The translations under genes were made by a program, and so were the position numbers. A stretch of DNA of 64,000 nt from contig NC_089981.1 in NCBI RefSeq assembly GCF_036417845.1, positions 80,393,268 to 80,457,267 on the forward strand, written 5' to 3'. The notes below the pieces were generated by a model that ran no database searches, had not been told where the DNA came from, and saw nothing but the letters and a program-made list of their open reading frames with translations. Source of the DNA: Apteryx mantelli. Lineage: Eukaryota; Chordata; Aves; Apterygiformes; Apterygidae. Numbering within the stretch: position 1 is the stretch's first letter; each line of letters opens with the position of its first letter. Of this stretch, positions 37,131 through 48,238 are shown in pieces.

Positions 37131-37330
37131 GTCACTAATGCATTGAAGACAATGCAGTAAATATTGACTGGAGTTTGAAGGGTAAATAACAGACAGCGTT
37201 CGTCTCTTGATTGTGATAGCGCCAATAATGATAAAGTTATTCCTGTAGTACTGTGATCTCCCGTATAACTTCCCCCGCTCTAGAATAACAAACAATGGAG
37301 GATAATTGGGAGAAATCATGAAATTAAGGA
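37131..37330. promoter_or_regulatory. Candidate enhancer-like block (SOX/GATA-type cores)
   Basis: Within about 200 bp lie AACAATGG (37291-37298, SOX-type), AATGATAAAG (GATA-type), GTAAATATTGACTGG (forkhead-like) and TGAAATTAAGG. The motif density resembles conserved vertebrate enhancers, but no alignment was available. Inference only. Confidence 0.25.
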
Positions 37331-38965
37331 AAATTTTGCTGTTCCTTTCAGTAGGATGGGATGTCGCCTTGCAGCCTCTCGCCCAAGCGCTTAGGCTCTG
37401 CACCGAAAGCTGCTGCCGAGCAAGGGGAAGTGGGGAGGGCGCGTTCCCTGTGCGAGGTCGGTTCACGTCAAATCGGGCACCGTGCAGGCGTTGAGGGGGC
37501 CGAAAGGGTTGATAGATCGGGATCTAGATCGTCAAGCTGCAAAGCTCCTCGCCAGCCCTTGCCGTTCCCCCCGTCGCTGAAACTGGGGCTGCTGGAAGTG
37601 CCAGAACGACCCAGAAACCGAATTGAGGGCATGAAACATTTGTCGTGTGGGATGTGGGAAGAGGCAACTTGGGTCGCGCAAGGTTCTTGATGTGCTGTTT
37701 TCCATATCGTCTCCTAATCCCTTAAAAATCAAACTGGGTCAACTGCGCGATTCCTGAAACCTTGTGTATTTGTGTGTGTGTGTGAAACCATGCAACAAGC
37801 TGAACTAAAACTAAAAGTCATTCCTCCAGCGTAGAAAGGACAGCTTGTTATTAGCAAGCCGAGATGAACCCTCCTGCCCAAGTATCGGGGTATCATCACC
37901 ACAGCCATCTTTATAGAGGGAAGTTGGGAAAAATGGGTGGGAAAACAGAAGGAAAATTAATTCAAAGATATCTTTGAAATGAATGTTAACAGAACATAGA
38001 TTCTTCCCTCATCCTCAAGCTGATTCTGGTCAAGTTTTTACCCTTTGAAGTACAAGGGAATAATATCCATTCAGCTATTTGTTAGAAAGATAGCAAAATC
38101 ACCTCCATGCTCCTAACCAAACCAGTTGCCTAAATATTTGGTTTTCATATACTCATTTCCCCCCCCCCCTTTTTTTTCCCTTTGCACTATCTGCAGAGCT
38201 TGAATTTATGCAACAGTTGAAGTTTTGCTTAAAATCACACTAATACATACTTGCATCATAAGCATAAAGAAAGGGAAATAAAATGGGATGGGAAAATTGT
38301 CTGTCCGTTTTTAGCTTTTTTTAGCCAACAAGCAGAACCTGCAGTTCAGTTTCCTCTCTCATCTCCCCCTCTGTATTCACAGGCTGCCTTAGCATCTGCC
38401 TGCACTTCTGCTAGTGTTTTCTACTTCTTTTTCTGCTCCTTTAGTCTAGAACAGCTCCCTTCTCAATATAAAATTGTCCCTGGATTATTTTCAAGTGTTC
38501 GATGCCTTGCTCCACTTCTACCTTTCGTCAGCCCGTCAATATTGTCTTTAATGAGATAGGAGTACAAACAGACCTGAACTGATTTTAAGCCTGTATACAA
38601 CAGGCAACAAATTCGGCTTGTTCTGGAGATCTTTGAGTCGTGACGTTTAAACAAAATTTTAGCTGCCGAGGTTATGAAAGTGCATAACTGCCCATCTGAA
38701 TGTGTGTGGGAAGTGTACAAAAAAGAAGTTCACGATGAACTTAAAGTGGAAGCTTTTTTAAAACAAAGATAATTGTGAGCATGGATGAAGTAGGGAATTT
38801 TCAACCCCAGAGGAATTTTGTTTGAGGAAATTAGAGTAGTTGAATAAAGAGATCATATAAAAACTATAAATCAACTGTAGCTATCAATAAAAAATAGCTG
38901 TTTTCAAGATTTAATAGAAAATAATATCTCAAAACACTGACTTACAAGATGTTCTTATTTCCATA

Positions 38966-38989
38966 TTTGGCTCTATTTATAGAGCCAAA
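38966..38989. repeat. Perfect 10-bp hairpin, 4-nt loop
   Basis: The arms TTTGGCTCTA and TAGAGCCAAA flank TTTA, and a T run follows at 38992. It would fold as a compact stem-loop in RNA of either strand. Confidence 0.85.
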
Positions 38990-40649
38990 ACATTTTTTTT
39001 TATTTTACCAAAAAAATGCATATTCAAAGTTCCATCCCAACCACAACTTTAGCATTGTGCCTGTGGTGATATGAGTGAAAGTGTCTCCACTATAATAACC
39101 TGTTTAAGTTTCCTTGACCATAATCTTACAAAAAATCATAATTGTTCTTTCTTTCAGTCAAAGATTTTGAATAACGGATCTGTGAAGAAATTTCCACTAA
39201 AATAATTTAGCTGGGGTTAGTGTTTACTGACTTAAATGGAAACAGATTTGAGCCTTAGGAAGACTGCTGTCCTTTAGAAAACTTTCCAAAATACTGCTTT
39301 TCCACGTGTATTACTCAAATATTATCTGAGCGGGCTTCTTTTCAGCCCTTCTGTCTAGCTGCAATATGGCTTATACGAACGTATGGACAATAAATGGGAG
39401 TTTTACCCCTGAGCCATCTTGCCTCGGGTGAGCCTGTGTCCCCCATACCCCAAGTCTTTCCAGGAGGAAAGGAGCAAAGCGATGTCAGGTTATTTGAAGA
39501 TGTAGGTTATAGGAACAGCTGTTTTAAAAGTGCAGAGTTCAGGCATGTGAACGTGGACTAGCTGGGAGCCGCGCGCTAATCTGGTCTAAGCTTACCCTGT
39601 ACATTGTCATAGCACAGGATTTGGGTGGTAATGCTTAAGTTTTAATTACATTTTTATTAGGATTACCAAATAGTTATTTCCTACCTGTCAGTGAGTGCTG
39701 TCAAAGAAGGAGGGTGAGCAGCTGTGTGCACGGCGGCATCGTCTCCCAGAGCCGATCCGGGCAAGGGCCGCTGTGCTCACCTGCCGGGAACAGGCTCCCG
39801 GCCTCCCTGCTCGTCCTCTGCTCAGCGCGGCGGGACGAAGCCGGGGAGCCGGGGCTGGAGGATTCACTGCCCAGCATCAGCCACGCGACTGAGCAGAGCG
39901 ACTCGGCTTGCTTGCCTGCCCAGGAGTTTCTTTTTTGAGTTGTCTTGCTTTGGAAACGGGAGCAAAACTGTGCTTGGAGGCTCGGCACGGCAAAGCTCTG
40001 CATGGCTCGTGGTCTCCCAGCTCTCAGAAAGTCTGGGTTCAGGCGCGTGCCCTCTTTTACAAGGGTGCTTTGGGGTCTCTTAAGGAAAAGACCGGCATGA
40101 AAGCTCTGTCCTTTCCCAGTCCCTGGGCGTCCCTCTTCTGGGGGGAAGGCCATGGTGGCATCCGTAAGGAGGTGGCAGTAGGAAAGGGGACCTGAGCCTG
40201 GAGTCCCCTTGCTACCGCACAGCAATGGGCTAGATTGCTTAATTTCAAAATAAAAGGGAACTGATTGGGTTTTTTCTTCTGAAAAGCTGGGGGAGACATT
40301 AGCAACTACTTGGGCAAAATAAAGGAAAAAGGTGCAACTGCGGAAGCCTTGGTGTTCTCCTGCTGTCAGTGACTGACAGATCTGCCCTGCCTGTCATCTG
40401 CAAACAAGCTGAACTCCTCACCATAACAACAGTTGAGGAATCTGTTTTTATAGGCTACAAATGGGTTTTGGCCTTGCCCTTTTTTGGTAATCTGCTTGGA
40501 ATTTGTTGGTGTTGGTGATCAACAGTTGTTTAAAACTGCTGGCAGCCTGCTGGTCCTCGCAAAACTAATCGGTGGTCTTGGGCTGCTTCCAGCTCTGTGC
40601 ATTAAACATTACTTTCCCATGATGCAAGGAAAAGGGCGCAGTCAATATT

Positions 40650-40770
40650 AAAAGGCAGAAAATTTAAAACTGATGAAAGGAAATGCTTCTCCATGCAATC
40701 AGCCTTTGGGATTTGTTACCACATGGAGTCACTTAGGCCAAACATTTAGCACAACTTTGGGGGGCAGAAA
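40650..40770 (+). mobile_element. CR1-type LINE relic (sense)
   Basis: TTTAAAACTGATGAAAGGAA, then CTTCTCCATGCAATC, GTTACCACATGGAGTCACTT and AGGCCAAACATTTAGCA follow, in order, the CR1 3' region (in the consensus, AAACTGATAAAAGGAAGTACTTC, GGAACTCATTGCCAC, GAGGCCAAGAG). Strongly diverged and old. Homology may extend a few tens of bases to about 40800. Confidence 0.65.
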
Positions 40771-42731
40771 GGGTATCTAGGGTTTTATACGGAAAACAGA
40801 TTTTCTATGGAAAAAGATTGAAATTTGAATGAGGACTCTGAGGTTCAGAGCAGAAGTTTTCTTTCCAGTCTGAGAAATTAAGACCATCTCCGAGCTGCGG
40901 CAAGACCTTGAATTGCAGCCTGCAAAGTAAGGAGACTTTAGTGGTCCCAAATCCTGCATGCATGTATGCACACAAAAATACCTGTTGCAACTGGAAAAAG
41001 AAAAATGTGGGGAGAAGGGCTGTGTTACAAAGGGCCTCAGCTCTGCCCGTGGCTGGTGACAGATGCTGCGCAGGAGCAGTCCTGGCCAAGACACCCAGTG
41101 GCGGTGAGGAGATAGATCCTACCTCTGCCCCATCGCCGAAGTCCCTGGCTCCCGCGCTCTGACACTGCACAGTTAGTCCTGTCCAAAGCAGACTGCGTTG
41201 GTCACTCAGTTTACACTTGTGCCGCTCTGGGGACGAGAAACGTTTCAGAGGCGTCTTAGGGGGGCTTTGGGAACTGGGACAGCCTGCACCAGGGGAGCGC
41301 GTTGCCCTGCGTGGCTCCGAGCAGCCCTAAAGGCCAGCTGAACTCCAGCGCCAAGACCAGCACCCTGGTGCCTTAAATAACATGGTGTGTTTGCCCCTGA
41401 GCTTCATAAAGGTCTTTCCTCAAAACCTGCTCTTCAGACAGGATCGAAGAACAGAAAGTTTCTCAAATGAACTACGAAGGGTCTCTGTCAGACCATCAAG
41501 GATGGAGGGTGATACTGGCCGTGCTCCGGGGAAAGCCTTCTTCTGGCTGCAGGCTCATAGGCTCTGGTCCCCTGAAAAGCCACCTATGCCGGACTTTAAC
41601 ATGGTTATTATGGACAAGGTCTCCTCTAGTCAGCTCACGGTGAATCGAATGTGGCTTTTTATGGTGGGTTTTCCTTTCTCTTTTGTTTTGAGAACACTAG
41701 GGCTGTTTTTAAAAAACAAAAATCCCCCTGAATTTTCCAACTCCTCCTGACATTCCAAGCCCTTCATTTAAAAATACCTTTTTTATTATTAGCTTGAGTC
41801 CTACCTGACAGTCTACATTTTTGTGCCCAGGTGTTTCATTACACTGGATTTGTTCCAGTGTGCTGCAACGGTATTCATACTGTAAAATGATGTGGTTTGC
41901 TCAAAAAGGTGCTCAAAGAGGATGTCTTTCAAACTAGCAAAACCACAGCAGAGCGAGACAATATTGCCATTTTAAACAAGTGTTTGGGTATAAACACATA
42001 TTTCTACAGAAGTTCACATGTTACTGATGAGAGGGAAGGCACCATTACATGTCTTGATTTTACACATAGAAGTAATCTTAGATCAACAGGATCACTCAGG
42101 TACTTAAATGTGTGCTCAAACGTTCTGCTGCGCAGCAGCCTCTGTCGTCCAAGTTGTTGTATAAGGGCATCTTGCACCCAGAAACGCCCCTGAGATGCCC
42201 CAAGAACTGCCTGGAGGCCTGAGGTCCTTCCCTGCGCTGAGCGGCCGGAGAGAAGAGATCCCCCATGACTCAAATTTGGGATTTTTGAAGAAGTCGGAGG
42301 GGGGGGTGCAGTGGCTCCTGCCCGGTGTGCGATGGGCGCTGTGGTATGGTCCTTCTGCGCAGAGCCCTTTCCTTATTGGCAGTTTTGCAGAAATGCAGAA
42401 CAAGCCCTGATTTCCTCTTTGCCTTTCTTCCCTGTTCTTCGCTGTCACCAGCAACTTCCATAGCACATCAGGATGTAGGACTGTCCTTTATTTAACATTC
42501 GCCCCGTATTCTCTGTCAGTATTATGGCTTGTCCCATGTAATGTGTAATGAATAGGTAATTAAAAAAAAGAAAGAAAACTCCTGGGCTTGTCTAAATCCC
42601 TGTCTCTATGCATGCATATTTTAAAAGTATACTGAGTAGCAGTACAGTTGCAAAAGCAGAGGGGTGTCATTTGGTCAGTACTTTGTCATTTACGTTACAC
42701 TTTTGTCCCTATGTGAACACTTTTTCCTTAT

Positions 42732-42802
42732 CTTTCCTAAGCCTTGAAACATTCCCAAAGCCTTTTCTAAGCCTCGAAACACTTTCTAAGCCTTGAAAAA
42801 CG
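42732..42802. repeat. Imperfect CTAAGCCTTGAAAC tandem repeat
   Basis: Three diverged copies of TTTCTAAGCCTTGAAACA occur within 71 bp, the first separated by an 11-bp insert. Confidence 0.8.
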
Positions 42803-43149
42803 TCCTGAACCGCTGCATATCTAAAGAGCAGAAGGAGGCAGTTTGTCTCTCACTGATGACCCAAGAGCATCCTCTAGTGTGTATTTAAGGTAGTACTTAG
42901 TTGTCCCATGCCCGTTTGCATTAAGGAAGAATGACACTATCACCAGTGAAGGATCAAAACTCTTCAGCGAGGTCGGGTGTAGCTGGAAGCACAAGATATT
43001 AGATAAGGGAGAAAATGCAAACACAGGCAGTAAGTGCTTGCTAACATAAAAGGCTGACTTTAATAGGAGTTAACAGCACCGAAAAGCTTGCAGGGCCGAG
43101 CCTTTCCATGACACAGTCGCGCAGTTCTGATCTATAAAACTCTGAGCTT

Positions 43150-43540
43150 AATCGAGAGCAACCCTTTTTATAATGTTAAATAAATGTAAGCAGTCAGGTA
43201 TATCAAAAATTGAAGATTGACTGCAAACAAACATCTTGAAATGAGATAAAATGCATATTGCATATAGATTACAGTAATGTCTGTAAGGGGCAGGTTTTGA
43301 CCATAAATGCATTTTGCTAATTAGAAAAGGTAAATTAAACCACCTTTGAGGTTGTAGAGCTCTTCCTTTTGCCACAAAAAACTACTTTATACGTTCAGCA
43401 ACAGTAAACAATTTTCCCACACTGTGATATTTTGATTTTCACTGCACTGTGAAAAATGGTGCATAATGAAGAGTGCATCTAAAGATTTTAAAATAGCCAT
43501 TACATTGCTGTTATGTGCATTTATGCTATTATGGTATTAT
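43150..43540. promoter_or_regulatory. Candidate conserved enhancer-like AT-rich block
   Basis: Dense developmental transcription-factor cores occur: ATGCATATTGCATAT at 43251-43265 (POU octamer-like, near-palindromic), TTTGCTAATTAG at 43313-43324 (POU or LIM homeodomain-like), GCAAACAAAC (forkhead-like) and several TAAAT/ATTA cores. There is no repeat or open frame. The function is inferred from motif density only. Confidence 0.3.
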
Positions 43541-46255
43541 ATGACACAAACCTAGTGTCATAGATCTGTGCCATATTTTTCCCCCTGCAAAATGGAAAAA
43601 GGTTAATTTCCCTTCCTCAGAAGGGGATAAACAAATTAAGGACTCCTGAGTGCTCACTTACAAGATGGTAGGGAGCTGTATAAATATTACAGGCAAACAC
43701 GTGACTGGTTACAACATATTACATACCATTGCCTGGACAGCAGAATATATACTTTCCTTCCCCACCCCTCCCACTGCACCTTTGTGCTTTGGCTTTCTTC
43801 AGCTAGCCAACTACCCCTCTCCAACAAAGTCCCTGCGTGGACATGGTTTTCTCTTCCCATTTCCTTTTGCAGAAAGTCTGCTGAAATCTTGACTCTGTGC
43901 GTGCACACGTGTGCACTGGGCGCAGGCTCTCGGAGTGTTTTTGGTTGTTGCTGTTCTCTGTGAAACGCATGTGGCAAAACACTGCTGACAATTTCTGCAG
44001 TACCAGAAGGCAGCGTACACGTTCTGGTTCGGAGAGGGCAAGTATTGGGCCCCTAATATGCTCCATTTGTGTGCTCAAACTTGAAACAAGTAGAGAGAAA
44101 GGGTGAGATCAGGTTAGATGAATCTAACCTCAGTGGGATGAAAGGCTTTGAAAGAAACTTTGAAGGGATGAGTAATTACTGACATGGAAGCAAATAGAAA
44201 ATGTGATAACGTACAACAGAGTTTACCAGAAGGAGACCACGCCAGCCTAACCTGCTAGCTTTCTTTGATAAAAGAACCGATTTCCCAGATAAGATGTTGC
44301 TGCATTTGTATATTGCCTGCCCTGTCTCTCAGAGCAGTTGATAAAGTGCTGTTCAGGAAATTATGCATGGAGATAGGAATTAGTAGAAGTATTTCTGTGG
44401 GGTAAGGAAGTGGATGGGGGAACAGGAGAACACGGGCAGGTGCTGGCCTTGAGGAGAGTTGCTGGAGCAGGTCCTCAAGGAGGAGACTGGGAAAGGGTTG
44501 CCAGTGCGGGGAGAGACGGTGCATCCTCGTGGAACGTGGGTGCAGGAGTAGGATAATGGGATGAAATTCAGTGTCTCTGAGGGTGAGCTCATGGAGTAGT
44601 AATGTCACTTCTGCTGCAAAACGGGTGCTTGATGCTCGGAAATAACTGAGGAGGAAAACTCTTCAATGCGTCATCTAAACGCAGGAGGACTAAGACCTAC
44701 CAGTGTGGCATGGCCCGGGCAATGGCTTGTTTACTCTGAGGATGTAAAGGGGAGATGTATTTCCAGTAGAGACGAGGAAGAATGAAGGCCATGGAAATGA
44801 GACAGCTTCTACAATGTCTGGAACTGTGTCCTTGTAGGGATGAGTAACAGGAACAGAAGTCCAGAGTGTTTTTCAAGATAGAGCCTGATCAGTTTATATA
44901 TGGGGTTTTGTGATGTGGTTGCCTGAAGATAATGGAGGACCAGGTTCAACCTGGGCAGTAGTCAGGCTTTATTACACACATAAGGAAGACTATACTAAAA
45001 AGGGAAATGAGGAAGGGAAAAGGACCTGAAATTTGAGGGCATTTGTTTTTCAGTGGAGGAACATGAAATACTGAGCAGTGAGAAAATCGAAAATGGCAAT
45101 GCTGAGTGGCTGATATGACTGGAACTGAGCCTCCATTTATCCCATAGTGAGGTGACAGCCACCGGAAGGCTCATTTTTAAGGCATTCCCTACTCTTATTT
45201 CACCTCTGTATTGCATCCTCGGTGCAATTATCTGGGTGAAGAAGCAATATCCATTTCTGTTTCTCTTTAATTATATTAGCATCACTATGAAGGACAATTT
45301 CTCACCCCTCTCCTTCCTTCATGCAGGCACACTTATCAGCATAAAAGAGATCACAACAATTTTGGTTTTCGTTTTTGGAAGGAAGGATGGCTAGACAGGT
45401 ATAAGCCATCTTTATCCTGGTGAGCTGCATTGCAATATGCTTATTCAGTTTGCAGAAAATAGAGTTCACATTCTCAAAGACTCTTCAAGGGTTTTTTTTT
45501 TTTCTATTAAGCATGGATTAGCATATACAAATATTTATGTATTTTTATTTAAAACTAATCACTTTGGTATTCATATGCTGCCCTATGAAGAATCAGTGTG
45601 GAAACAACTCAAGGAATAATAGCAAAAGCAGGAACTTAGAAAGAAAATACACTGTACACAAGGGAATATTAAATTCCCTTATTTCATTTAGGCACTGTCC
45701 AAATGACTTTCTAAATATGGATATCTCTAGAGGTGATCAAATATATGAAGAAACAACTCCACGGCTTATTACAAATCTTGGAGAGGATTGAAACCACAAA
45801 ATGTTGAGCTCAGTTGACATAATAGCTTTTATAGGTGAGGCTGGCAGTGCAACTTGCAACTTCCTCTTATAAGCCCACTTTCACTTAGTTATGATCCGTT
45901 TAAGGCTTAGTCATTTGGGTTAAAATCTTCCATCCTCTGTTTGCCTCAGGCCCATAATTTAAGCCAAATCTCTTTAGCTATTTCTAAGAAAGATACTAGA
46001 AGGGAAAAGAAGAAAGTCTTCTTATAGTCTGGCAACCCTCTCTTTTCAGAAACTCTAGCAATGTCATGTGTTTCAACAAGATCGTGAGATTTGGCAGGAA
46101 TCTGGTCTTTATTCCTGTCTCTCTTCCACACCTGACCCCATCTTCCTTACTCAAGCATACTAATAGATGACCCAAATGGAAATGCCCAAAATGCCACCTA
46201 TGCCCTTGGGCCTGCCATTTCCCATTGCTTGAGTCTTCAGAGCAGCTGAGCCAAC

Positions 46256-46438
46256 ATGAAGGAGCAGGAACAGGACCTGGATGAACCTGGACCAGCTGAA
46301 TATGTCCCCAGTCCTTATACCTCAGGCTTCCTGACTCAATCTACTTTAAACAGCCATTTCAAGCTGCAACAAAGCAGTATTTCCATATTACCATCGACAC
46401 TGACATCAATGAACTTAAGTACATTCAATCTAAGGCAG
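46256..46438 (+). CDS. Hypothetical small first exon, unrecognised
   Basis: An ATG in fair Kozak context (A at -3) opens 61 codons starting MKEQEQDLDEPGPAEY, ending in phase 0 at GGCAG|GTGTCTG, a moderate donor. The start is acidic and hydrophilic; the rest is Ser- and Thr-rich. It can be joined in frame to the exon-like stretch at 48102. The peptide is not recognised and could be chance; no promoter is seen. Confidence 0.12.
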
Positions 46439-48101
46439 GTGTCTGGCATATAAAATGTTAAAATACATGCTTAATGTGCTAAAACAACAATTAACTGAGT
46501 AAAGACCAACCTTGTGGGAGGTACTGGGCATATACCATGAGTGCAAGACAAGGCAGGTAGCTCTGGAGAGAACATGTATAGTTTTTTATAGGCAAACTGT
46601 TTCAATACCTTAAAAAGAATTGCTGGGCATATACCACAATTTTGATCTTACTTCTTTTGCTCGCTTGTGATTTAATCAGATGGTGGACATAGTCATAGAA
46701 TAAACAGGTTCAAGCAACATAGATCTTGAAAACTGAAGCAAAAATGTTGATGTCACCAATGCCAGGCTGGATTTTGCCTATTCAAGGTGTTAACTCGACT
46801 GCAAATTGCTGAGTTTTGGTCGCTAATGCACTTTCAACTGCAGCTGGGCTGGGTCTGTGCATTGGGCAGATGTATGTATGTGAATATTCTTCCAGGGACA
46901 CGCAGGGCTGACAGCTCATGTCCTGCCTGGCGTCATGCTCATGCGCTAACTAAGCTATTACAATGCCACTTTGAGAGCACACCAGTTGCATGCAGTGTAT
47001 ACAAACGGCAATTTCTGGAGGTTCACCAAGACAGCATGGATGATGGAAACAACTGTATATTATGAATGACCACTGGTGGGCCAAATGATGTGTTATTCAG
47101 TCAAAAAAAGCCTCTTCATAATACTCAGTCTAGGCTGTAATGTTGCTGTGCAACAGTGGTGAGGGGAGTTGCTGCTGGACTTACCCATCCCACCTTAGGC
47201 AAAACCTTGCAACCTCTCGCCATTGCCCATCACATCCTGCTGAGAGCTGCAGCGACTTGGCTGAAAGCAGATGGGTGTTGGGCCGGGTGCTGGTGAGTGC
47301 TGTGTGACCTTGCACTCTGTGTTTTAATATGCGATGCCACCAGCAGCACTGACTGTCTACTTGCTTCCTACATGTCGTGTGATGCTGCCTCTGCTGCCTT
47401 TGTGTATCTCTGCCTTCTGCCTTCCTAACTATGTTTTCACTCGTTCTTCTGGCCTGTACAGTTTGCCCTATGCCTGATGCAGCAGGACGGGTTCCCGAGT
47501 CACTTCTGTGTTGCTCTTTGGCTCCTTGGCTTCTGTCCTTATTGTGGAAATCCATCCTACTCTCCCAACACCCATCCCTGTGCTCAAGTCTAAGCCTGCT
47601 AGCTATGAACTTCCCTTCAAGTCTTGGGTATCCACAAGCTGCTTCTCTCCAGCAAAGGAGCTAAGCTTCATTTGTAAAGCCTATGGCTGTGATCAGTGCA
47701 GACGGCTGCTGAGCTTCTTCTAAGCCTCTCCTTTTCCCTAGAAGGCTTCGCAATTGCATAATCCTTTGTATTCCCCTCCCAGCTTTGCTGAGCACAGCAA
47801 TGCTGTGGGAAGCTTTCCAGAGCCACATCACCTTGTGTTGTGACTCAGCTCAGGTGAATCATTAGCACTCAGTGCCAACAAATTGGAGTAATTGCGTAAA
47901 GGCCCAAAGGAAAACTCAGTGCAAGCTGATCTATAACAGTCTTCAAATAAGGTGAGCCCTTCAATTACAGTGTTCCTCGATCTGCCTTCACTGATACCCT
48001 GTCCCACTTTATGCTGTTCATGGCAGGCAAAAATCAGCCCCATATACATTTTTGTTTTCAATGCAATGCTGCGTGCTCATCTGTGCAACTCCTTTCTACA
48101 G

Positions 48102-48238
48102 GATGCTGTGGATGATAAAAATCATGATGAGTTCAAAGAGAGGCTGGACAAATTCACAAAAGGCTATGAGAAACCACAGAAACCTCAGGAAGTCCCTGAG
48201 CTGCAAAGAGCTGGCAGTTGGGAGAATACCCAGAGCAG
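48102..48238 (+). CDS. Hypothetical internal exon, unrecognised
   Basis: This 137-nt stretch lies between a good acceptor (CTCCTTTCTACAG) and a consensus donor (GAGCAG|GTACAT). It is open in the frame beginning Asp-Ala-Val-Asp-Asp-Lys-Asn-His. It encodes a charged peptide of about 45 residues that includes DEFKERLDKFTKGYEKP, then a Pro/Gln/Glu-rich part. Composition is more protein-like than the surrounding frames. The family is not recognised. It enters in phase 0 and leaves in phase 2; no partner downstream is assigned with confidence. It may be an exon of an unannotated gene, a pseudo-exon or chance. Confidence 0.25.

Larger units (their letters stand above)
36138..40649. other. Intergenic DNA with AT-rich blocks
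   Basis: No coding gene is recognised. CpG is slightly enriched near 36270-36400. AT-rich blocks at 36590-36740 and 37130-37330 contain homeodomain, forkhead and SOX-like cores. A hairpin lies at 38966. Confidence 0.55.
40771..48101. other. Intergenic DNA, mostly unassigned
   Basis: No known protein is encoded. It contains a short tandem repeat near 42732, an AT-rich enhancer-like block at 43150-43540 and a hypothetical small first exon at 46256. Nothing else is supported. Confidence 0.55.
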
